The notes under the pieces were generated by a model. That model was not told where the DNA came from. It saw nothing but the letters and a program-made list of their open reading frames with translations, and ran no database searches. From Sulfitobacter sp. F26204 (GTDB taxonomy: Bacteria > Pseudomonadota > Alphaproteobacteria > Rhodobacterales > Rhodobacteraceae): DNA of 62,318 bases. Shown in pieces: positions 24,209 to 32,658 of the stretch. The stretch lies in assembly GCF_026410305.1 (NCBI RefSeq), contig NZ_JAPMLQ010000006.1, positions 181,849-244,166 of the forward strand, written 5' to 3'. Each line of letters starts with the position of its first letter. The stretch's first letter is position 1. Position numbers and translations under genes: made by a program.

Positions 24209-25306
24209 ATGGGCCCTTTTCCACATGACGCACCGAAATCCGTAATTTCGCCAGACAACCCCGCGGGCACGGACGGTTTTGAGTTCGTTGAATTCGCCAG
24301 TCCGGATCCAGAGGACCTGCGCGATCTGTTCGCGCGGATGGGCTATACCCATGTGGCCAACCACAAGACCCAGCAGGTCGAGCTGTGGCAGCAGGGTGAC
24401 ATCACCTATGTGCTGAACGCCGAACCTGATAGTTTTGCAGCGAAATTCGTTGCCGAACATGGTCCCTGTGCGCCCTCGATGGGCTGGCGCGTTGTCGATG
24501 CACAGGCGGCGCTGGCCCATGCCGTCGCGAAGGGGGCAGAGGAATATACCGGCCCCGGCAAAATTCTGGATGTGCCGGCGATCATGGGGATCGGAGGGTC
24601 GCTGATCTATTTCGTCGATCAATATTACGATACCTCGCCCTATAATCACGAATATGACTGGATTGCCCAGTCCAAGCCGGATGGTGTGGGATTTTATTAT
24701 CTCGACCATCTCACCCACAATGTCTTCAAGGGCAATATGGATATCTGGTTCCGTTTCTATGGCGACCTGTTCAATTTCCGCGAGATCCGGTTCTTTGACA
24801 TCGAAGGCAAGTTTACCGGCCTGACCAGCCGCGCCCTGACGTCGCCCTGTGGGCGTATTCGCATCCCGATCAACGAAGACCGTGATGAGAAAGGCCAGAT
24901 CGTCGCCTACCTCAAGAAGTACAATGGTGAAGGCATTCAGCACATCGCCGTTGGTGCGCGTGATATTTATGAGGCGACGGATGAAATTGCCGACAAGGGG
25001 ATCAAGTTCATGCCCGGTCCGCCTGCGGTTTATTACGACCTCAGCAAAACCCGCGTGAAGGACCATGAAGAGCCGCTGGACAGAATGCGAAAGCATGGCA
25101 TCCTCATCGACGGCGAGGGTGTCGTCGATGGTGGCGAAACCCGCATCCTGCTGCAGATCTTCTCGAAAACCGTGATTGGGCCGATCTTTTTCGAATTCAT
25201 TCAACGCAAGGGGGATGATGGTTTTGGGGAAGGTAACTTCAAGGCTTTGTTCGAAAGCATCGAACAGGAACAGATCGACAATGGTGAACTGCAGGACGCT
25301 TCCTGA
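24209..25306 (+). CDS. hppD: 4-hydroxyphenylpyruvate dioxygenase
   Basis: 365 residues. It is a non-heme Fe(II) enzyme converting 4-hydroxyphenylpyruvate to homogentisate in tyrosine degradation. The vicinal-oxygen-chelate repeats are visible. Iron-ligand regions are YYLDHLTHNVFKGNMD and GIQHIAVGARDIYEATDEI, with the Glu ligand in GPIFFEFIQRKGDDGFGEGNF near the end. The last is the classic C-terminal signature. AGGAGACTTGA precedes the ATG. It is divergent from an Lrp-type regulator. Confidence 0.96.
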   Translation: MGPFPHDAPKSVISPDNPAGTDGFEFVEFASPDPEDLRDLFARMGYTHVANHKTQQVELWQQGDITYVLNAEPDSFAAKFVAEHGPCAPSMGWRVVDAQAALAHAVAKGAEEYTGPGKILDVPAIMGIGGSLIYFVDQYYDTSPYNHEYDWIAQSKPDGVGFYYLDHLTHNVFKGNMDIWFRFYGDLFNFREIRFFDIEGKFTGLTSRALTSPCGRIRIPINEDRDEKGQIVAYLKKYNGEGIQHIAVGARDIYEATDEIADKGIKFMPGPPAVYYDLSKTRVKDHEEPLDRMRKHGILIDGEGVVDGGETRILLQIFSKTVIGPIFFEFIQRKGDDGFGEGNFKALFESIEQEQIDNGELQDAS

Positions 25307-25340
25307 GAAAGGATGACTTTTCTGACCTTGCTAAAGGCGC

Positions 25341-25370
25341 GGGCGCTGGAACATTTTCTGACGCCCGCAG
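25341..25370 (+). terminator. Possible terminator of hppD
   Basis: GCGGGCG and CGCCCGC arms enclose a 16-base loop. A C/T-rich stretch ending TTTCTTTTT follows ~8 bases later. The loop is long and the U-tract displaced. Confidence 0.45.
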
Positions 25371-25499
25371 CCCCTTTCTTTTTGGCCTTATATACCGTGC
25401 ACAACAGCAGCAGCGGTTGGCGCATTCGCTGTTATATGCAGGGCTGGCCAAGATCGCAAATCCACTGAAATCCATGCTCAGGACCCGCTGTTTTGCGCC

Positions 25500-28007
25500 T
25501 CAACGGGGCATCTTCAAAACCAGATCCCGGCCCCGCTTGTTATAGCGCAATTCATTCTCACCAATGGCAGACACGCGCCCGCCGTCGATGCGGTCGCCCA
25601 CAACAACCTTCTTGTAGCGGCCGTTGCCCAACCGGACCAGGGCACGCCGGCTTGAGGGTTTGCCGTAAACACCGATCAGATTGACCTTGCGCAGGTTCAG
25701 TGCGTTTTTCACCGTCGCCTGACGCGAGACCGAGGCACTTGATGGGATTTTGGGCGTAACGCTGCGGGGTGCGATTGCCGCACTGCTGGCGACGCGTACA
25801 GGTGCCTCAGGGGCGGTTTTCTGAGCGCGTTTGACGATGCGGCTGAAATTACGTGGCCGCCCGTCCGGGCGCACCGAGGCGCGTACAGCAAGTTTCGTCG
25901 CATTTTCGATCGGCGTCGCCGCGGCAAGGGCGGCGGCCACGGCCTCGTCCGTGCTGATCGGAGTGGTGTCGGGCTCCTCTTGGGCGGGGCCGGCGATTGC
26001 AGCGCGTTGTTGTAGTGATGCTGGACGCAGGGAAGGGCGATAACCTGCCAACTCGCGCCGCGTCAGCCCGTCAAGCTGCGCACGTTCGGTGTTTTCAACC
26101 AGATCATTGGGGCGCGGGCGCGGGCGCGCAGCGGCAAGGGCGCTGCGAATTGACGTATCCTCAGGCTCGCTCTGCAGCCGGGTTGGGGTGATCGGGGGTA
26201 CGCGGGGTGGCGGGCCAAGATAAACGGTAAACCCGTCTGGACTGAGCGCGCCGCTTGCTGTCGGGATAACCAACCCCTCGGCATCCAATGCAAAAGCGGT
26301 GCCTGCAGCTGCTGGTGAAGATAAGGCAGGCAAGGGTATGTCGGTGCCAAAGCTGGCCATTTCCGGCAGGGCCACAGCGTCTGTGGTGGTGCTGACAGGG
26401 TCGATGCTGGTCAGGTAAAGGTCTTCGATGTTGATCAGCCCGGCCGGCTCCGGTGGTACATGGGGGGCGCGTGGCCAGATTCCGGTCGTCGCATAGGCCG
26501 CTTCGATCTGTGCCTCGGTCGGTGGAACGGGGGGGGAAGGCGGTTCCGCTACATCGCGCAGTGCATCCAGCACTGCCGCATCTTCGGCGCTGAGGCTGGG
26601 GTCAAGTGATACGGTTCTGACCTCGGCAGCTTCAGCTTCGGCCTCGGCCATGGCCTCTGCTTCGGCCTGCTGTTCCAATACGGCTGTCGTGGTTTGCGGC
26701 ATGCGGTCGCCAAACAGGCGCGACAGGCTGATCCCCTCGTCCAGAAACACAGAGGCCCATGCCGCGATGCCTGCCAGAAACACCAGCAACGCCGCAGTCA
26801 GGATCAGACCCAGAAAGCGTGGTTTCCCCCTGACCGTTTTGTTGCGCGCACCAAAGATGGTCATCCGCTCGGTTTCTGAGCCGGCGGTTACGTCAGGGGC
26901 GGGCGGTGCGGCCGGGATTGGTGGTGGTGTGGCATCCGGCGCGGCCTTGCGTCTGCTGAGGAAACCGGCTTTCGACTTTGATGCGGATGGCTCCGGTGGC
27001 TTTGCTGCTGGCGGCGGGGTGTCGGGTTCGATGTCGATATGGCCTGCCGTCACCGACCCTTCCGGCGCAATCAGGTGATCACGCTTCACCCCTTCGAGGC
27101 GTGGCAACGCCGTCTTTTCGGGCGCACGGCGGCTGGCGAAACCGACGGCCGGTGGCGCGGCCGCTTCCGATGGCGTGGCAGTTACAGAGGGTTTTGGCGG
27201 CAGCACAGCGACCGGATCGGGAACGCGGCTGACTTTGATGGATTCCTCGGTTGGGGGTGTAACCTGCTGGAATTCTGTCTCAACCGTTGCCGCGTCATCC
27301 GCTGTCTCGTCAAGCGCCGCGTCGCGGGGCGGTGTTACGGCGGTATCTTCATTGTCTGCCTGATCTGGGGAAGGCTCGTCAGCCTCTGCCGGCAAGGGGA
27401 TGACCTGCGCTGATGCTTCTTCGTCCGGGCCGACAACCGGGCCTGTAGGCGCGTTGATATTTCCGATCACAACCACCGCGATTCCATCAGGTTCGACGGT
27501 CTCGTCAGGGTCCAATATATCCGCGGCAACCGTGGTCACACCGAAAAAGGGTTCTCCCAGATAGGGATGGTCGCCGGGGATTGCAGCGAAACTGACAGGA
27601 TGAAACAGATGATCCTGAGCAAAGGATTCGGCTTCTGTCAGTGTTTCCTTGGCGACCGCGGCGATGTGGGTCCGGTCAGCATCGACGCTGATGTCAAAGG
27701 CCAGTTCATCCACTGCATAGGGCGTGGCCCCCTCAAGCGCGGCGCGCGCTGCGCCCTTGCGGTCTGCCTCGCTCTGGTTTGGGGTGTCGATGCTGAGATA
27801 TTTGATTTGTTCATTAGGCAGCAGCACCTTGGTGCGCAGATTGCCCGGTTCAAGGGCGCTGGCGGTCTTGCGTAGAACCGCCAATTCTGCAGCCATGTCA
27901 TCGGCGTCCAGCGCCACATCACCGACAACACGCCATCCTCCCGCAGCGCGATGCAGCAGGCGGATTCCGTCAAAGGAAAGGGAAAGGGCGAAACGGGGCT
28001 TCATCAC
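25500..28007 (-). CDS. Large bitopic protein: actin-like N-domain, one TM helix, PilP/GspC-like C-domain
   Basis: 835 residues. Residues 1 to ~180 (FALSLSFDGIRLLHR, then VLLPNEQIKYLSIDTP) read like the actin-like cytoplasmic domain of GspL/PilM proteins. A long Pro/Ala/Glu-rich linker follows. One hydrophobic helix lies near 397-417 (GLILTAALLVFLAGIAAWA). A second low-complexity stretch leads to a C-terminal domain at ~774-835 containing LIGVYGKPSSRRALVRL, VVVGDRIDGGRVSAIGENE and LRY. That layout resembles the periplasmic HR domain of GspC and the PilP fold. No secretion or pilus genes are adjacent. The domain assignments are my inference from pattern. Confidence 0.7.
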   Translation of the reverse strand: MMKPRFALSLSFDGIRLLHRAAGGWRVVGDVALDADDMAAELAVLRKTASALEPGNLRTKVLLPNEQIKYLSIDTPNQSEADRKGAARAALEGATPYAVDELAFDISVDADRTHIAAVAKETLTEAESFAQDHLFHPVSFAAIPGDHPYLGEPFFGVTTVAADILDPDETVEPDGIAVVVIGNINAPTGPVVGPDEEASAQVIPLPAEADEPSPDQADNEDTAVTPPRDAALDETADDAATVETEFQQVTPPTEESIKVSRVPDPVAVLPPKPSVTATPSEAAAPPAVGFASRRAPEKTALPRLEGVKRDHLIAPEGSVTAGHIDIEPDTPPPAAKPPEPSASKSKAGFLSRRKAAPDATPPPIPAAPPAPDVTAGSETERMTIFGARNKTVRGKPRFLGLILTAALLVFLAGIAAWASVFLDEGISLSRLFGDRMPQTTTAVLEQQAEAEAMAEAEAEAAEVRTVSLDPSLSAEDAAVLDALRDVAEPPSPPVPPTEAQIEAAYATTGIWPRAPHVPPEPAGLINIEDLYLTSIDPVSTTTDAVALPEMASFGTDIPLPALSSPAAAGTAFALDAEGLVIPTASGALSPDGFTVYLGPPPRVPPITPTRLQSEPEDTSIRSALAAARPRPRPNDLVENTERAQLDGLTRRELAGYRPSLRPASLQQRAAIAGPAQEEPDTTPISTDEAVAAALAAATPIENATKLAVRASVRPDGRPRNFSRIVKRAQKTAPEAPVRVASSAAIAPRSVTPKIPSSASVSRQATVKNALNLRKVNLIGVYGKPSSRRALVRLGNGRYKKVVVGDRIDGGRVSAIGENELRYNKRGRDLVLKMPR

Positions 28008-28029
28008 GATATACTTTTACACAAGGCAT

Positions 28030-28048
28030 GATGGCATTTTTTGCCATC
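28030..28048 (-). promoter_or_regulatory. Perfect dyad upstream of the 835-residue gene
   Basis: GATGGCA-N5-TGCCATC is a perfect 7-bp inverted repeat 23 bp upstream of the start codon. It could be an operator. In the leader direction it is not followed by a T-run. Confidence 0.4.
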
Positions 28049-28083
28049 ACTTCAGTTAAATATAGCTGGTGATAGGATGCATG

Positions 28084-28118
28084 AAAAGGCCTGCGGCGGG
28101 TCTGTGCCTGCCGCAGGC
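28084..28118 (-). terminator. Rho-independent terminator of the sulfhydrylase gene
   Basis: Minus strand: GCCTGCGGC and GCCGCAGGC, a perfect 9-bp stem with a 12-base loop, followed by CTTTTC. Confidence 0.8.
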
Positions 28119-28161
28119 GCGGGTTCCTGTCCGGATGGGGCAAAACTGGCCCCGTTCGGGA

Positions 28162-29451
28162 TCAGCTTGTGGCTTTGTTGAGGGCCTGATCAAGGTCCGC
28201 AATCAGGTCATTTGCATCTTCGGTGCCAATGGAAATGCGTACCACGTTTTGCCCGGCCCCGGCGGCTTCTTGCTGTTCCGGTGAAAGCTGGCGGTGCGTG
28301 GTCGAAGCGGAGTGGATGACCAAGCTGCGTGTGTCCCCCAGGTTGGCCACATGGCTGAAGATTTCCAGCGCATTCACAAGTTTGATGCAGGCTTCATAGC
28401 CACCCTTGACCGAAATCGTGAACAGGGCACCGGCCCCTTTGGGGCATACCTTTGCGACACGCTCGAAATAGGGAGATGATTTCAGCCCAGCATAAGTCAC
28501 CTTTTCAATCCGGTCATCGTTTTCCAGCCATGCCGCCACCTTCATGGCGTTTTCCACATGCCGTTCCATCCGCAGGGACAGGGTTTCGATTCCCATCAGT
28601 GTATAATGGGCCGCCTGCGGGTTCATCGTCATGCCCAGATCGCGCAGACCGATGGCGATACCGTGGAAGGTAAAGGCGAGACTGCCGAAGGTTTCATGGA
28701 ATTTCAGCCCGTGATAGGCGGGTTCCGGCTGGCTGAAAGAGGGAAATTTGTCATTTGCAGACCAGTCAAACTTGCCCGAATCTACAACACAGCCGCCTGT
28801 GACCGTGCCATTGCCAGTCAGGTATTTCGTGGTTGAATGCACAACCAGTGTCGCGCCAAGTTCGATCGGGCGACACAGGTATGGCGTGGCGGAAGTATTG
28901 TCGATGATCAATGGAATCTCGGCCGCATCTGCAATGTCGGCAATGGCGCGTACATCCATGATATAGCCGCCGGGGTTGGCGATGGCTTCGCCAAAAATCG
29001 CGCGGGTATTGTCGTCGACGGCGGCTTTTACGGCATCCAGATCGTCAAAATCGACGAATTTGCATTCCCAGCCGAAACGTTTGATCGTTTGGCCGAACTG
29101 CGTGACCGTGCCGCCATAAAGCCGTGTTGAGGCGATGATGTTCTTTCCCGGACCCATCAACGGGAACAGGGCCATGATCTGGGCGGCATGGCCGGACGAA
29201 CAACAGACCGCGCCAACACCGCCTTCGAGCGTGGCAATACGCTCCTGCAACACCGCAACTGTCGGGTTGGTCAGGCGGGAATAGATGAAACCGACTTCTT
29301 GTAGATTAAAGAGCGCGGCGGCGTGATCCGCATCGCGAAAGACATAGCCCGTCGTTTGATAAATTGGGGTCTGGCGTGCGCCGGTTGCTGGGTCGGGCCG
29401 GGCGCCGGCGTGAATTTGCAGGGTATCAAAGCCGTAGGTTGTATCGGTCAT
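28162..29451 (-). CDS. metY: O-acetylhomoserine sulfhydrylase / aminocarboxypropyltransferase
   Basis: 429 residues, the length typical of MetY rather than the shorter MetB/MetC (~390). It is a PLP fold-type I enzyme making homocysteine from O-acetylhomoserine and sulfide. The start FDTLQIHAGARPDPATGARQ, the Tyr/Arg region IYSRLTNPT, and the PLP-lysine motif VVHSTTKYLTGNGTVTGG are all visible. SIGTEDANDLIADLDQAL closes the protein. Confidence 0.95.
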   Translation of the reverse strand: MTDTTYGFDTLQIHAGARPDPATGARQTPIYQTTGYVFRDADHAAALFNLQEVGFIYSRLTNPTVAVLQERIATLEGGVGAVCCSSGHAAQIMALFPLMGPGKNIIASTRLYGGTVTQFGQTIKRFGWECKFVDFDDLDAVKAAVDDNTRAIFGEAIANPGGYIMDVRAIADIADAAEIPLIIDNTSATPYLCRPIELGATLVVHSTTKYLTGNGTVTGGCVVDSGKFDWSANDKFPSFSQPEPAYHGLKFHETFGSLAFTFHGIAIGLRDLGMTMNPQAAHYTLMGIETLSLRMERHVENAMKVAAWLENDDRIEKVTYAGLKSSPYFERVAKVCPKGAGALFTISVKGGYEACIKLVNALEIFSHVANLGDTRSLVIHSASTTHRQLSPEQQEAAGAGQNVVRISIGTEDANDLIADLDQALNKATS

Positions 29452-29592
29452 GTGTCTCTCCTCCAGAGTATGATCGCATGGTTAAGGGATCAGGTTTGCG
29501 CGCACAAGAGAAGCCACAAGCAAAGGGAAGAAGTTCACAAATCAGGCCTTGCACCAATACGGATGTTTCGTGTTTCAACGCCTGAAGAGGCC

Positions 29593-30609
29593 TTACCGGA
29601 TCCAGAAGCCGTTTTTCTTGATCCGGTTGCGGATCATCTGTTCGCGGCTCGGTAGATTGTTCTGGTCGAAAAGCGCCCGCACCTTGTGGCCGCGCCCCTG
29701 ATAGACCGTGCGTTTGATGGCGTTTGATCCCTTGAGTACTTTCTTGAGCTTGTTGGGGGCGGTGACCGTTTCCAGCACCTCGATCGCACGCTCGCTTTCG
29801 CGGGCATAGAGCAGCGGAAGGAAACGGTAATGGCAACTGACATCACCGTCGAGATAGCCTTGAGGTAAGGTGTCACGTCCACCTCCCAACGCATGGATCA
29901 CCAGAGGCAAGGCGACCTGATCAAGCCAGGGATCAAAGGTTTGCGCACATAGTTCGACCGGGGGCGTATCGCGGATCGCCAGCGCGTAATGCAAAAATTT
30001 AGCCCCGAATTCACGAGGACACCGATAGTAGAAGAAACCGGCATTGAAATAGAGATAGCGACGCCAGTATTCATCCGGCTGGCTCAGATCGAGGCTGCTG
30101 TCGAAATCCAGATCAAACATGTCATACAGCGACTTCCAGAGACCTGTATAGCCGGGCCCGTAGATCTGCGGGGTCGGCCAGGTGCCCTCACGTCGCAGTG
30201 ACGCGCTGGGGCGGTCGAAATCAAAGGGAACGGTGGCGAGGTCACCGGTGATCAGCGTATCCGTATCAAAGAACACAAAGGGTTCGCCCTTGGGCAGCAC
30301 CTTGAGCATCTCGATCTTGTTTCCATAGGGGTAAGATTCGCCAAAGTGGTTGTTCTCAAAAGGAATAATTTCTGCGCCCAATAGCTCAAGTGCGGCCCTG
30401 ATGTCGGCGTTCTTGATCGACGGGTCGTTCTTCCAGAGCACACCGGCCTGGGGTTCGGCGACAATCAGGCGGCCTTTGAAATCGGGGCTGGAATGGCGCA
30501 GCGAGGCCGCAAAAATCAGCGCTTCATAGGCCAGGCGGCCGTGTTGGCCGACTATGACCACGTTGAAAACCTGATCAGAAGTTTTCGGGCTTGCCTGTTC
30601 ACGTGCCAT
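29593..30609 (-). CDS. Putative glycosyltransferase-like protein
   Basis: 338 residues from ATG 30609. The N-terminus (FNVVIVGQHGRLAYEALIFAASLR) looks like a Rossmann-type start. PFVFFDTDTLITGDL contains a DxD-like motif as used for metal/nucleotide-sugar binding in GT-A enzymes. YLYFNAGFFYYRCP resembles the acceptor-side block of GT8-like proteins. The C-terminus is basic. No sugar genes are adjacent, so the acceptor is unknown. Confidence 0.65.
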   Translation of the reverse strand: MAREQASPKTSDQVFNVVIVGQHGRLAYEALIFAASLRHSSPDFKGRLIVAEPQAGVLWKNDPSIKNADIRAALELLGAEIIPFENNHFGESYPYGNKIEMLKVLPKGEPFVFFDTDTLITGDLATVPFDFDRPSASLRREGTWPTPQIYGPGYTGLWKSLYDMFDLDFDSSLDLSQPDEYWRRYLYFNAGFFYYRCPREFGAKFLHYALAIRDTPPVELCAQTFDPWLDQVALPLVIHALGGGRDTLPQGYLDGDVSCHYRFLPLLYARESERAIEVLETVTAPNKLKKVLKGSNAIKRTVYQGRGHKVRALFDQNNLPSREQMIRNRIKKNGFWIR

Positions 30610-30936
30610 ATTATTGCTGCGCCTCTTTTTGCGAGGACTATAGGCGCAATCGAACCTGCACAAAAGATAACTTTTGTATCGAAAATTTCGAGGACGGTTT
30701 GAACAATTTTCCTCGACCATCGCGAAGGCCGGATGATACGACGCTTGCCGCTGCAAAAGTGGCACCGATCCTGAATGTTCTGGCAAGCGAGGCCCCATGG
30801 TGTGTAAAGGCGTGAAAAATCTGGCGTGACACCGGGGGGCACGGCCCTATGTGTAGCACAGACTGCAGTGGCATCAGAGGGAACAGGAGGGAGCACCTGA
30901 TTTCAAATGGGTTGTCGATGTTAAACGAGATGTTGC
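30610..30936. other. Intergenic, divergent region
   Basis: The first ~330 bp of the region between the glycosyltransferase-like gene and the copper cluster. It is A+T-richer near 30650-30720. I see no further gene or RNA in it. Confidence 0.5.
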
Positions 30937-30967
30937 TTGACCTTCCCGCCGCTGGAAGGGGCAGGCT
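30937..30967 (+). promoter_or_regulatory. CueR-like promoter/operator 1
   Basis: TTGACC (30937-30942), then a 19-base spacer and CAGGCT as the -10 position. The spacer and its border contain the dyad CCTTCC-CGCCGCT-GGAAGG. MerR-family activators such as CueR use exactly this 19-base spacing, and the arms match the CueR box (ACCTTCC...GGAAGGT). It lies 58 bp upstream of the glutaredoxin-MauE gene. Confidence 0.75.
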
Positions 30968-31024
30968 GACAAGGCATGAATGCGTGCCTGCCCAGATGAC
31001 GCCCTAAAAGAAGGAGCCTGTAAA

Positions 31025-31774
31025 ATGGTAAAAGACAGCACACCCCCCACGGCGAGGCTTTACCGCATGGTGATGTCCGATCACATCTGCCCTTACGGAT
31101 TGAAATCAAAAGATCTTCTTGAGCGACAGGGGTATCGTGTCGATGACCATCACCTGACGACACGCGCACAAACAGATGCGTTCAAGGATGAACACGGGGT
31201 CAAGACGACGCCGCAAACCTTTATCGGTGGTGAAAGGATCGGGGGATATGATGACCTCGAGGTTTTCTTTGGCAAGACGCCGGAAGATGAAGATGCGACA
31301 TCTTATCAGCCCGTCATCGCGATTTTCACGGTTGCTGCGCTGCTCGCTTTGGCGGTGAGTTGGGCCGCCACTGGCACTGTGTTCGCCGGGCGAACCATTG
31401 AATGGTTCATCGCGATTGCCATGGTCCTGTTGGGGCTGCAAAAGCTGCAAAACATTGAACAGTTTTCTACGATGTTCCTGAACTATGACCTATTGGCACA
31501 GCGCTGGGTCCGTTACGGATATGTCTATCCTTTCGTCGAGACCGGGGCCGGCCTGCTCATGATGGCGGGGGTGTTGACATGGCTTTCCGCCCCGGCAGCC
31601 CTGTTCATCGCCAGTATCGGTGCGATCAGCGTGTTCAAGGCGGTTTACATCGACAAGCGTGAACTCAAATGTGCCTGTGCGGGCGGCGACAGCAGGGTGC
31701 CACTGGGATTTGTGTCACTCACCGAAAACCTGATGATGCTTGGCATGGCGGTCTGGATGCTCTCGAAACTGTGA
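31025..31774 (+). CDS. Glutaredoxin-MauE/DoxX-like membrane fusion protein
   Basis: 249 residues. Residues ~10-85 are a glutaredoxin domain with CPYG active site (HICPYGLKSKDLLERQGY) and the TTPQTFIGGERIGGYDDL glutathione-binding block. Residues ~100-245 contain four hydrophobic helices resembling MauE/DoxX. A CAC motif (KCACAGGD) sits before the last helix and could exchange electrons with the glutaredoxin. AAGGAG is eight bases upstream of ATG 31025. It is the first gene of a cluster with CopC, CopD and two cytochromes c, behind a CueR-like promoter. Confidence 0.85.
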   Translation: MVKDSTPPTARLYRMVMSDHICPYGLKSKDLLERQGYRVDDHHLTTRAQTDAFKDEHGVKTTPQTFIGGERIGGYDDLEVFFGKTPEDEDATSYQPVIAIFTVAALLALAVSWAATGTVFAGRTIEWFIAIAMVLLGLQKLQNIEQFSTMFLNYDLLAQRWVRYGYVYPFVETGAGLLMMAGVLTWLSAPAALFIASIGAISVFKAVYIDKRELKCACAGGDSRVPLGFVSLTENLMMLGMAVWMLSKL

Positions 31775-31785
31775 TGAAAAAGGGT

Positions 31786-31817
31786 TTGACCCTCCACCCG
31801 CTGGAAGGCTTAGCGCT
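31786..31817 (+). promoter_or_regulatory. CueR-like promoter/operator 2
   Basis: TTGACC (31786-31791), a 19-base spacer, then TAGCGCT. The dyad is CCCTCC...GGAAGG, less perfect than site 1 but sharing the CCGCTGGAAGG core. It starts 11 bp after the stop of the fusion gene and drives towards the cytochrome c gene at 31848. Confidence 0.65.
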
Positions 31818-31847
31818 AGCAAAAAACAAGATGGGCTTAGTGCTTTT

Positions 31848-32282
31848 ATGAAACCGACCACCGTTATTGCCGCCACGCTGATTGCTGTCGGATTGGGCTA
31901 CGTTCTGTGGTCGGCTGTTTGGCAACGAAGCGCAGAGCAAAGCCAACCCGTTCTTGAGGCGGGCGCCCTGGTCAATGTCCTGCTGCCTGAAAGCTTGTCG
32001 CCCGAGGCGCAGCTCGGGAAGCGTGGGTTTGATGCAAAATGTGCGGCCTGTCACGGGCGCAATGCGGCTGGGCGGGATGGGGTGGCCCCTCCGCTGGTTC
32101 ATATCATATATGAACCGGGTCATCACGGTGACGAATCCTTTCAACGGGCCGCGGCTTTGGGAGTGCGTGCACATCATTGGCGGTTTGGGGATATGCCGCC
32201 CGTGACAGGCGTAACGTCGTCGGATGTTGCGAAGATCACGGCCTACATCCGCGCATTGCAGCGCACCAACGGGATCAATTGA
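31848..32282 (+). CDS. Membrane-anchored or exported c-type cytochrome
   Basis: 144 residues. An N-terminal hydrophobic segment (TVIAATLIAVGLGYVLWSAVW) serves as signal or anchor. The heme site is CAACH (KCAACHGRNAAGRDG), and the Met ligand is likely in FGDMPPVTGV. It is class I, single heme, in the periplasm. It is the second gene of the copper cluster with its own CueR-like promoter upstream. A role in oxidising Cu(I) or passing electrons is inferred only. Confidence 0.88.
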   Translation: MKPTTVIAATLIAVGLGYVLWSAVWQRSAEQSQPVLEAGALVNVLLPESLSPEAQLGKRGFDAKCAACHGRNAAGRDGVAPPLVHIIYEPGHHGDESFQRAAALGVRAHHWRFGDMPPVTGVTSSDVAKITAYIRALQRTNGIN

Positions 32283-32314
32283 GCCCTGACAGGAAAACAA
32301 GGACTGGGAAACAG

Positions 32315-32656
32315 ATGAAGCATTTTCTACGCGCTGCCATGGTCGGGATCTGGGCCACGGCCGCGATGGCGCATTCGCCCCTCGACGCAACGACCCCCGC
32401 ACATGACGCCGTTATTGCAGAGATGCCAGCTGAGGTGCTGTTGACGTTCAAAGGCGAGATTCGCCTGACACGGGTTTCGATCAGCCAAGCCGGCGCAGAG
32501 CAGGTGGATATGGACCTGGGTCAGCAGACGACTTTTGCACAGGAATTTGCACTGCCGGTGCAGGACATGGGCGCAGGCACCTATCAGGTTGAGTGGCGCG
32601 GTCTTGGCGCGGATGGTCATGTGCTGAAAGGCAGTTTCAGCTTTACCGTCGAATAA
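32315..32656 (+). CDS. copC: CopC-family periplasmic copper-binding protein
   Basis: 113 residues with a signal peptide ending around AMA. The mature protein begins HSPLDATTPAHDAVI, giving the N-terminal His that coordinates copper after cleavage. LLTFKGEIRLTRVSI and YQVEWRGLGADGHVLKGSFSFTVE complete the small beta-barrel with its conserved D-x-H near the C-terminus. It binds Cu(II) in the periplasm. Two bases separate its stop from the copD start. Confidence 0.92.
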   Translation: MKHFLRAAMVGIWATAAMAHSPLDATTPAHDAVIAEMPAEVLLTFKGEIRLTRVSISQAGAEQVDMDLGQQTTFAQEFALPVQDMGAGTYQVEWRGLGADGHVLKGSFSFTVE

Positions 32657-32658
32657 CC

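Noticed and set aside
24149..25204. 351-codon open frame antisense to hppD
   Set aside because: Its product shows no family motif, while hppD on the other strand has full-length homology and all catalytic blocks. Long antisense frames are expected in high-GC DNA.
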